Assembly: GCF_000411115.1 (NCBI RefSeq)
Contig: NZ_KE150257.1
Span: 1-64,000 of the forward strand
From: Capnocytophaga granulosa ATCC 51502
GTDB taxonomy: Bacteria; Bacteroidota; Bacteroidia; Flavobacteriales; Flavobacteriaceae
Reading direction: 5' to 3'
DNA: 64,000 bases
Positions 1 to 9,000 of this stretch are shown one piece after another. Position numbers and translations under genes: made by a program. The stretch's first letter is position 1; each line of letters opens with the position of its first letter. The notes beneath the pieces are model-generated. The model saw nothing but the letters and a program-made list of their open reading frames with translations. It was not told the DNA's origin and searched no databases.

Positions 1-3000
1 GGGAGCTACTGGACTCTCTATCTTGATGCCCGTAGCACCTGTTACTAACTTACCACAGGTCTTAGGGGAAGTATTCACATCCTTGATGTAAACATCCCAA
101 TAGCCTGGTGCTAAACCACTCTTGAAGTTAGATCCAGTATAATCCGAATCTGCTGGGGCAATCTGTGGATCAGTAGCATTCGTCCTATCTACAAAGGCAT
201 AGTGGTATGTCGCTGCTGGACTGCCGCCTCTGACTGCATCTACAGTGATTTTTCCTTGGGTAGCTAATGATGTGCCACATGCCGCTGTCGGCTGAGTTAC
301 CGTATAGTCCGCCTGAGCTAAGTTATTTATCTCTGGTGAGATTGTTACCTCTATCTCCTGACCACAATTGTACTCATCTTTGGCTCTGATGACATAGACT
401 ACGCCTTTCTCCCAGCCATTTACCGTAGAGGCAGCTATCACATCAGAAGTGCTTGGTGCTGACCACGCTGTGTCTGGCTCACTCTTCTTCTTCCATTGGT
501 ACTGGAGCGTACTGGTATAGTCGCGTGTGGCTGCCCATGTAGGAGTATGACCTGTTGCGGCATCCTTGATCTTAAGTGACCCTATACCTGTATTGGAACT
601 ATTGGTACAATCCTCAAATTCGGCCTTGATCGGACTGAGCGCTACTCGCTTCTTTACCTTATAATTATATAAGGCAGCCGCATCCTTACAGCCATTCACA
701 TCCGCTATCCTTATCTGATAGTCTCCCTCTGAAGAAAATGTATACCAATACTTGCCATCTGTATCCCGTGGCAATGTCTCTTCCGCTCCCGCTGGATCCT
801 TTACCTTTATCGTATAATTGTTATATGTTCCTGGCTGCTTGCCTCCTGTTACATGGAACAAAGCTGACGGATCTGGTGAGGTCTTATGTCCATCAACTAC
901 CAATATCCTACGACGCCCTTCTCCACAATCCAAGTAGGTATGTGCCGAAGCACCTCCACGCTGGGTGATCGTTACCTTGTCATGACCCACTATAACAAAA
1001 TCTACCTTTATATCACAGGCCTGACCATCAGAAAACTTCTTTATAGCAGCATTGGCCGTAATATACAAACTGTAATTGCCCTCGGTCAATCCCTGCAAAT
1101 CTAAACGCTCCTCATTCTTCGTGCCCTGTTGCAATATAGGCGTTACCGTGCCCGCCTTTACTAATCGCCACTTATAGTCCTTGTTACCATAATTCTCTAC
1201 CTTCGCCTGCGCTGATCCATTGTTCGCCTGATAACATGTCTCTTCGGTCTTTTGGGTGATGGAAACTTTCATCCTTCTACTGGCTGAGGCAGCAATTTGG
1301 GTAGTAATATCTATATAACTACTTGGGCAAGCCTTAGGCTCTTGATATACATAGATGTCGTCTATGGCAAGGTCATTACCACTGTATCCTACGGCTATAG
1401 AGCGGATTTGGATAGAAAACTCTGTATTCGTACCAGAATTGAGCTGTCCTGAGAACTCATGCCATTCCTCACGGTTCCTATTGTTAGGAGCTATCTCTCC
1501 TGAGGACTGAGAAGTAATCACATTGCCTCCGGAATCCACCAAACGTATCTCTACATTAGGACGGATGATATTACAACCTATATGTACCACATTGAATAAG
1601 TAGAGCTTATACTTGATAGGTTGATTTGGTTCTATATCTTTTACATGCTTTTCATAAAGTATACCTCCTGAACCCATACCACCTACATTTCCTATATTAT
1701 AGAAAGCAAAACGACCATCGCTTGTAGGGCTTGGGTTGGTATGGTCATAAGGAGTTGTCCAACAACCATTAGAATCCAAATAGCCATTGTTATAACCACT
1801 GATATAATGGTGATTATCAGGCGTACCACAGCCCCAGTTGGAGGGCACTCCTGGCAATCCACATACAGGAGATCCTGTACCAAAGTCTTCCTTGATAAGC
1901 ACTATTGGTTCTGGTGCAGCTGTTTCCTTATAGAAAACCCTTACAGTTTGGTTGCCTGTGGTAGCCAAATCAGGGAAATCCACCACGGGTACGGTACTTG
2001 TGGTAAAGTTACCTGCCGGAGGGGTACCTGGCAAAGTCCCAGGTGTATTGGTTACCTTATAGCTATAGTTGGCCTTGTTGGTAGTAATCTTCATACGTGC
2101 CCTACCATCGCAATCATAGGTAAGCTCAAAGGGAAGCTGTGGTTTCTCTATAGGTTGTTTTACCTCTACATCCTGATAGGCCTCACAGAAAGGAGTCCCT
2201 GTATTCTTCACCCCTACCTTATGAGTCCCTGGCGCTTGATTAGGGAAATGATTGCTTGACTGCCAAGCTCCTCCGTCAATATTATATTCATATGAGTTAT
2301 TAAAGCCCCCTGACACATTGGCCACTACAATTTCTGCTGAGGCAGCTGGGGTCTCACAAGTTAGCTGTACTACCCCTGGGAAGAAGCGCAAGGCACCATT
2401 ACCACTAACGAGCGTTTGTTCCTTAGGATCGGTATGAGGAGGGTTACATACCGGTGGCGGTGGTGGCCCCATCTCTGGAGTGATGACGATACAATCCTCA
2501 GGATAGTGACAGCTCTGGGCACCCTTCGTATATTCGATACGTGCCCTATAGTCCCCTGCTTCAAGCCCTGTAAAGACAGGATTGCTTTGAGCCTTAATAG
2601 CAGCATCCCAATCTGGCCAAGTACCATCGGCTTTCTTTTTGATCAGCTTATATATTATGGTATAGTCTCCTTGACTAAAATTCCCATTGGTGATGGTAAT
2701 CTTCAAAGACCCTGAAGTAGGCCCACAGACGGCATCGGCTACTTTTTCCAATTTAAAGAGTGGTTTCTCTTGATAAGTATAGCTGACATCCTTGGATGCC
2801 TTACAGTTGTTCTGATCCCATACATTGATCGTATAGGTCTTAGGGTTAGGAGTACCTGCCCAGCTATCCTTAAACTTAACACTATAGGTATGTACCTCTG
2901 GGTTGCCTGTCTTGCCCTCAAAGTTTACACTTATGTTGTTGCTCGTTACCCCATCGATGGTGAAAGAATAGCGCCCATTGATAGGGTTGAGCTTTCCTCC

Positions 3001-5751
3001 CTGTACAGTGATAGAGAACTCTTTTTCACTACCACAAGTAAGGGACTTGGCTACGGCATTGTTGATCTTAAGTTCAGGTATTTGGGTGATTTCGAAGTTA
3101 CTTACCGTAGGGTTACAACCTGTTTTATAAGTAGGGGTTAGGGTAACCGTATAGTCATTGCCCGCTACCAAGTTATAGAGTTGGTTCTTTACAGAGGCTA
3201 TGTTATCAGAGTTAAGCTCTGTGGTATTGGTCACTGTATAGGTTACAATATGGGTAGCTCCTTTCTTAACGACTACCTTTACAGGTAGGGTTACGAAGGA
3301 GTTGACCACCACGCGCATCTTCCCTGTACCAGGGTTGTTGCTCACACATTGTACGGCCTCCACCTGAGTAAGGGTAAGCGCATCGGTATCGGTTACCGCT
3401 TCTATATCTACTGTTTTCTTATACTGACATACATTGTCCTGATATTGAGCTACTTTAGGACGCAAATACACCTCGTATTGTCCTGCTTGGGTTACTGGTA
3501 TATCAAAGGCAGTGGTTCCTACAGGCAACAAATCTTGATATTGAGAAGAACCATTAGGCCCTTTGAGCTTATACTGATAGGCTCCTGAAGAAATAGCTGA
3601 TACTTTGATCTTTCCTTCTCCACAGATGATATTCTCCTTATCTACACTATAGGTTACATTTCCCTTATAGGCACGGAAGTGATAGGTAAGCGGACAGTTC
3701 TGATAGCCCAGGCGTACGGCGAACTCGGAGCCGTTGGCATCCACATTGGCTGGTGCCAAATCATAGCTCTTGCCTGTATGTACCAATTGCCAATTGCTAT
3801 CATTCTGAATACCAGAGTGACTTACATCGGGCGGACAGTTTCCTGGTGCTCTTTGAGTTTTGTATTTATACCAAGTTACTTGACCATCGGTGAGGGCACT
3901 ATTAGTAATAGTCAGGGTCTCTGTACCATTACATACCCCTATACCGAGGTATTCGATCCCTGTATTATTACACACCTTGCGCTCAGTGACATAGGACGCA
4001 TCACGCATAGGATGCTGATCATCCCCAGAGCGGGTCTGTACATTATACTTTATCTTGAGCTTATTGTTACAACGGTTTCCACCAGCAGGCGGGGTACGCT
4101 CTACCCAGTACACCCCAGGAGAAGAAATAGACAAATCCTGAGTGGTGGCTATGACCCCAGCTTGTCCCTCTTTTGTCCATTTCCAAGAGCCAAAGCCAGC
4201 GCCCCCCTTGAGTACTGTGTTTCCACAATAAGGCAGATCTTGTACCTCACAGGTATCGTCCTTGACAAAGAAGGTGGTAGTACTCTCATTGTTTTGGTCA
4301 CAAGCTCCCCCGGCAGTAGCAAAAGAGCCTGTACGGTATTCCTTATTATCCAAGGCCGCATGATAGACCATCTCAGCTTGGTTCTTGAACTCATTGGAAC
4401 AAAAATCTATGAGGTTCGCACAATCGGGCTGCACCTTCACCTTAAAGGTGATAGGGGCGGAGAAAGGTGCCGAAGACGAATAAGGTAAAATCGAAGGATC
4501 CACATTGAACTTCACCATGGTACGCCCTGTATTGTTATAGTTAGGCGTAGCCGATACAAAAGTTACCCCCGTAGGGAGTGGTTGTTCTATATCGTCATAG
4601 GTTACCCCTTGGGGCAAAAGATCTTCCAAAACCGCATCACGTACATTGTCATTTCCTATATTACGGAATTTAAGACGATACTTAAGCGCCTCTCCAAAGT
4701 CAGCTGTCTTTCCTGTAAAGTCTTTCCATTGACCATTTTGTAAACCTAATACCTCCTTATGGGTTTCTATATAAGGAGCAATAGCATCAATAGAAAGTGC
4801 TACAGTATAGGTGATATAGGCATCTTGTGCTGTAAATTTTATCTGTAAGGATGTATCTCCATTTCTTATTACAGTATTATTAGGGTTGTCAATATCAAAT
4901 ATATCTAAATCTGCATAGGAATTGATAACTGGATTTCTCACCATTGCAGACGAAGAGTTATTAAATGTTATGGAGCCATCCATATAGTCATCATAGTTAT
5001 TAGGTCTTCCTCCTTGTCCTTGTCTATTACCATTAATCATCAATTCATCAGGTGTTCCTGTTTCTCCTGCTCCTGTACAAATAGCCATTCTAGCCTTTAT
5101 TGCAGCAGGTGCTGGTGGCGTTTGAAATCCTGAAATAGGTATTATCTTAGGAGGATTAGTTCCATAAGTTTGAAAATTCCTTTCACATCCATCATATATG
5201 TAAAGCATTTTAGATGAACTAAGTGCCACATCCTCATACACTACTATCAATGTCCATATTCCAAATGTACTCCCATAAAAGTTCTTTATAGAATATTCTC
5301 CATTATTAAAAGCAGCTCCTATATTCTGCACCAAAGATGTTACATCCTTATAACAATTCCACAAATGCTCAAAACCTCCAAATATAGTTGTCTTTCTCTC
5401 ATCTGCTACTAAAGTCACAAAATTCTCTCCAGGAACTTTAAAATCAATCTTTGTCAACTCAGCAGCATTAGGATTAGCTCCTCCTGATGAGGTTGACGCC
5501 CAATACAAACCAGCCCACTTAACTCGTAAGCAAGAACTTGCAGACTGTATTTTCAGAGTTGCTGAAGTTGTAGCTCCATTCCCTGCCCAATAATTACCTA
5601 TCTGCACAAAATCACCTTTAATAGCTTGGTTATTATTATTCCAACGCATCGTCACTGGCGTATCTTCTGAAAAAGGGCCAAATTGCCCCCACATCTTTGT
5701 AGATACAAAGCATGTACTCAATACTACTAAAAAATACAAAAACCTTCTCAT
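1..5751 (-). CDS. Giant secreted multi-domain adhesin-like protein (3' end outside window)
   Basis: One frame stays open from the ATG at 5751 to the left edge (1917 codons), so at least 1917 aa are present and the C-terminus is missing. Residues 1-22 are a signal peptide (MRRFLYFLVVLSTCFVS... ending near WGQ). An N-terminal beta-rich domain follows. A DUF11-like domain lies at about 335-470 (LKYRLKFRNIGNDNVRDAVL, then LLPQGVTYDD). Many Ig-like or PKD-like modules of about 80-110 aa follow, with paired cysteines and xYxVxxx strands. A jelly-roll or MAM-like module sits at about 1287-1475 (DFGTGSPVCGLPGVPSNWGC). The architecture resembles SprB-like or type B type IX secretion cargo of Bacteroidota, usually adhesins with a C-terminal sorting domain, which cannot be seen here. 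The function is inferred. Everything on the plus strand of this stretch is a shadow frame. Confidence 0.85.
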   Translation of the reverse strand, partial: MRRFLYFLVVLSTCFVSTKMWGQFGPFSEDTPVTMRWNNNNQAIKGDFVQIGNYWAGNGATTSATLKIQSASSCLRVKWAGLYWASTSSGGANPNAAELTKIDFKVPGENFVTLVADERKTTIFGGFEHLWNCYKDVTSLVQNIGAAFNNGEYSIKNFYGSTFGIWTLIVVYEDVALSSSKMLYIYDGCERNFQTYGTNPPKIIPISGFQTPPAPAAIKARMAICTGAGETGTPDELMINGNRQGQGGRPNNYDDYMDGSITFNNSSSAMVRNPVINSYADLDIFDIDNPNNTVIRNGDTSLQIKFTAQDAYITYTVALSIDAIAPYIETHKEVLGLQNGQWKDFTGKTADFGEALKYRLKFRNIGNDNVRDAVLEDLLPQGVTYDDIEQPLPTGVTFVSATPNYNNTGRTMVKFNVDPSILPYSSSAPFSAPITFKVKVQPDCANLIDFCSNEFKNQAEMVYHAALDNKEYRTGSFATAGGACDQNNESTTTFFVKDDTCEVQDLPYCGNTVLKGGAGFGSWKWTKEGQAGVIATTQDLSISSPGVYWVERTPPAGGNRCNNKLKIKYNVQTRSGDDQHPMRDASYVTERKVCNNTGIEYLGIGVCNGTETLTITNSALTDGQVTWYKYKTQRAPGNCPPDVSHSGIQNDSNWQLVHTGKSYDLAPANVDANGSEFAVRLGYQNCPLTYHFRAYKGNVTYSVDKENIICGEGKIKVSAISSGAYQYKLKGPNGSSQYQDLLPVGTTAFDIPVTQAGQYEVYLRPKVAQYQDNVCQYKKTVDIEAVTDTDALTLTQVEAVQCVSNNPGTGKMRVVVNSFVTLPVKVVVKKGATHIVTYTVTNTTELNSDNIASVKNQLYNLVAGNDYTVTLTPTYKTGCNPTVSNFEITQIPELKINNAVAKSLTCGSEKEFSITVQGGKLNPINGRYSFTIDGVTSNNISVNFEGKTGNPEVHTYSVKFKDSWAGTPNPKTYTINVWDQNNCKASKDVSYTYQEKPLFKLEKVADAVCGPTSGSLKITITNGNFSQGDYTIIYKLIKKKADGTWPDWDAAIKAQSNPVFTGLEAGDYRARIEYTKGAQSCHYPEDCIVITPEMGPPPPPVCNPPHTDPKEQTLVSGNGALRFFPGVVQLTCETPAASAEIVVANVSGGFNNSYEYNIDGGAWQSSNHFPNQAPGTHKVGVKNTGTPFCEAYQDVEVKQPIEKPQLPFELTYDCDGRARMKITTNKANYSYKVTNTPGTLPGTPPAGNFTTSTVPVVDFPDLATTGNQTVRVFYKETAAPEPIVLIKEDFGTGSPVCGLPGVPSNWGCGTPDNHHYISGYNNGYLDSNGCWTTPYDHTNPSPTSDGRFAFYNIGNVGGMGSGGILYEKHVKDIEPNQPIKYKLYLFNVVHIGCNIIRPNVEIRLVDSGGNVITSQSSGEIAPNNRNREEWHEFSGQLNSGTNTEFSIQIRSIAVGYSGNDLAIDDIYVYQEPKACPSSYIDITTQIAASASRRMKVSITQKTEETCYQANNGSAQAKVENYGNKDYKWRLVKAGTVTPILQQGTKNEERLDLQGLTEGNYSLYITANAAIKKFSDGQACDIKVDFVIVGHDKVTITQRGGASAHTYLDCGEGRRRILVVDGHKTSPDPSALFHVTGGKQPGTYNNYTIKVKDPAGAEETLPRDTDGKYWYTFSSEGDYQIRIADVNGCKDAAALYNYKVKKRVALSPIKAEFEDCTNSSNTGIGSLKIKDAATGHTPTWAATRDYTSTLQYQWKKKSEPDTAWSAPSTSDVIAASTVNGWEKGVVYVIRAKDEYNCGQEIEVTISPEINNLAQADYTVTQPTAACGTSLATQGKITVDAVRGGSPAATYHYAFVDRTNATDPQIAPADSDYTGSNFKSGLAPGYWDVYIKDVNTSPKTCGKLVTGATGIKIESPVAP

Positions 5752-5894
5752 GATGGTATGTTTTTGGTTATCTTATAAAACTTAGTTATCCACATAAGTT
5801 ATCAACTTTTGTTTATAACTTATTATTAAACAAATGATTAAGGGTTAGGCTATGCTCTCTTGCAGAGATCACAGCCCTCGCCTATTCTCAAAAG

Positions 5895-5902
5895 CAAAGG
5901 TA
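5895..5902 (-). promoter_or_regulatory. -7 element TACCTTTG of the giant adhesin gene
   Basis: The minus strand reads TACCTTTG, matching the Bacteroidota sigma-A -7 consensus TAnnTTTG, about 143 nt before the ATG at 5751. The upstream side is very A/T rich with no clear TTG at -33. The long leader (5752-5894) is AT-rich and carries no recognised riboswitch. Confidence 0.6.
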
Positions 5903-5984
5903 TAAAAATTTTTTAATAAAAAAAGTGTTTTTTTAAAAATATCACGAGAGGTGTGTTTCTAAGCACGAACCGTATTAATTACAG

Positions 5985-6068
5985 ATGACAAATGACAAGT
6001 GACTAACGACTAATACCTTATACACAGGAATTAACCATTCGTCACTTGTCACTAGTCACTAGTCATTA
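5985..6068 (-). terminator. Word-array hairpin after the first DUF4132 gene
   Basis: Copies of TGACAAGTGAC and TGACTAGTGAC follow the TAA of the DUF4132 gene directly. An 11-bp perfect stem pairs 6041-6051 with 5993-6003 around a 37-nt loop. On the gene's sense strand the first arm has stops in all frames. Terminator function is inferred; there is no clean U-tract. Confidence 0.45.
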
Positions 6069-9000
6069 TTAGTATATTTTTCCTTCGGAAAGCAGTTTCA
6101 TCTTACTGATAATCTCGGCAGTCTTCGGATCGTCATCTACAAAGGGGAGGAATACACGGCCACGATGTTGGCTTTGTACGGCTACTACGTTGATCTGTAG
6201 GCCACTCTTGCTAATCATACCACTACCGAGGTGCAAACTGTAATCCCCATGCTCGGTCTTGACAAGAATATAACGCTCCTTAACCTCTACATTAGTGAGC
6301 TTAAAGAGACGTGCGCTCTCACGAGCCAAAGCACCGCGCATCTGCATAGTGCTATGAGAGGCTTCGGGATCAACCCCTCCTACATGGGCTACACTCACCA
6401 CCAAATCCACATCGCGCATTACCTCGCTGAAAATCACTGGGTTGATCTCTTTCATCGGCACTTCCTTGCCGTCCTTAAGATTGTAGAAGACCACGTATTC
6501 GAGGGTTGGCGCCTCTACATCCGAAGGGGTATACCAGTCGGCTGCTGCATAAATTGTCGCACGGAAACCTTCCTTGTGATAGACTTTTTGAAGTCCTTCC
6601 TCATAATTGACTGTCCAGCCACGACCACGAAGTAGGGCAACTGTCTTTTGAGGTTGTACTTGGTGACCTTGGTAGCGCTCGCTGCGATTGCTGGTCTCCA
6701 GTTCGTCCTTGGTAGGAATATAGAGTTCACGGAATACCTGCTTGAAGGGCTGCTTGATTTCCTTGTCAAAGAGATACTTTTGATACAAATCCCATTGTAC
6801 CGCATAGAATAGGTGACTTGGGTGTGCAATCAGCAGCTTATCGGTTGCCTTGAGTGGGGTAAGGGTACCTTCGGCACTTAACAGCTTGCCGTCTTGCCAA
6901 AAGCCTGAAGCCTGGGTCTCAGGGTTAAATAGTACGAGCTTGCTAAGCATTGCCTTTACCACTGGGTGTTCCAAGATTTTGCCCAATTCAGCAGCTGTAA
7001 AGAGTGTTTGGGAGAGCATGGCTTGTTCCAAGGACAGACGGGTACGGCTGTACTGTTTTGTTAGGTAGGTTTTGTTGTCCTTGAGCGCTTCTACTTCCTT
7101 GTTTTTCTTATACTTATCAGGGATAGACTTGAGGGTCTTGTCGCCTTTGGTAACGATAATATCGGCCTTACCCTCCTCATCTACCACCAACTGGAGCTGG
7201 GTGTCGTCCAGCACAAGGGTAGATTTATCCATAATCTGTTGGGTCGCCTTGGCCTCCATTGCCCAGCTAAAGCGGATACTATCCTCATAACCTGCATTGC
7301 GGGAGAGGTTATCCAGACCTATCTCTACGGCATTCTTCTCACTCTCCTGACGCTGCTGACCGAACTGCTTGCTCTCCTTGAGGAAGGTCTGCAAGAGGTT
7401 ATAGCGGCTTACTAAGTCTTCTTCTACCTTTTTCTTATTGATAGGCACCAAACCTAAGGCCATTACATAATCCTTATCGCGCTTTTCAGTAATCTTCTTA
7501 ATGGTCTCGGTGAGTTTGATTTCTCCTGTAAGCACCGCAGAATAGAGCTTTACGCGACGATAGCCCATACCGTCAGAAAGGTACTTGGCCGACTCTTGGA
7601 TCAGTTTCCAACCTTCTTTGCCCACCGCCTTATGGACACGTTGGTACCAATCCACATCTATAGCGCCACGCTGGAAGTCATCACGCGGTACGGTAGAGTA
7701 TTGGGAGACGATCGTTTCTTTCTCTGCGTCCATATAATCGGTCGTATGGGCGATAAACCACCAAATAGCCTCACGGAAACTCTTGATTTTGAGGTAGTCA
7801 CCCAACCACTCTGTCCAGTGAGGGGCATAGCAGGCGGCTTCCACCAGGCGCTGCTTGCTGAGCTTCACCTCGTCCAAGTGTTTCTTGAAGGCCGCAAAGG
7901 TATCGGTAGCACTAGGTGCACTTACTTCCAAGATATGGCTAAAGGTATAGCGCTTGCCCACTCCGCTACCATAGCCCTTAGCGAAAGGTTCCTTGCCCAT
8001 ACGTTCCAAGGCTTCGAAGAAGTATTGGGCACCCTCTATCTCACTGAGCGAATTGATATATACGGAGGCATCGGTAGGCAGGTCACCACGTTGTAATTCT
8101 ACTTGGAGCATATGGGTCTTGACTTCCTCCAAGAGGGTTTCTGGGAAAGTAAGGGTATCCTTGATCCACTTAGGCAATCGTCGGCTAAAGTGATTTTCTG
8201 CTCCTTGTGCCATAGCAAAGAGCTCATTATTGAGCAAGCAGAAGAAAATAAGATCATCGGTAGTAAGTCTGCCCTTGTTATAAAGCATAAGGGTCAATTG
8301 TAGCAAGCCTTCGTTGATGCGAGGCAGGCGCTCTTCTCGGCGTACAAAGTTGCGTACATAAGGAAGAACATCCTTTATCGTATTCTTCTGGGCATCTAAG
8401 TCCTTCTTTCCTTCTATATATAGGTAATAGAGGATTTGCCAAAGTCTAAAGAGCTGGTCATCGCTATAATAAGGGAAGTCTCCATCGTCTCCATAATAGA
8501 CTACGGCGGCATAATCCGTCACTACATCGTCCCAATCCAAGGAAGAATAACCGCGCTTGTAGATCTCCCCGCGCTTTTCCTTGGGGAAAGTCGCCAAAGC
8601 GTCTTCAAAAACAGAGAGCTTAAAGCTCGCCAAGAGGGCTTTGTCTTCACTATAAGCCTTCATCAGATACCCTAATAAGTCTTCTGCCTTACGAGCTTCT
8701 CCGCGGTAGCTATGAATTTGCCCTTCAAAATGTACCTTGAAATCAGGATAGTAGTTCGCCAAGAACGCATCTAAGCCTTTGGGCTTGGGATTTTCATAGT
8801 AGAGATGATCACAATAGCGCTTGGCAAAATAGTACTCTATCTCGGTAAACTGGTATTTTTCGTGCCAGCCTTTCCATAGGTCGGCCAGTGGTAGGTCACT
8901 CAACCTATCCATAGGGGTCTCGTCTTCCTTCCCTTTGTGTTGTCGCCTGATATCATTGCCCAAGAGGGTCGTCTCAGTAGCTCCCTGATAGCCTTCGTAT

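Noticed and set aside
1741..4488. Several plus-strand frames of 60-270 aa over the left end, including one of 269 aa
   Set aside because: They are shadows of the continuous minus-strand giant gene, which has a signal peptide and domain-like sequence; the plus-strand peptides have no domain character.
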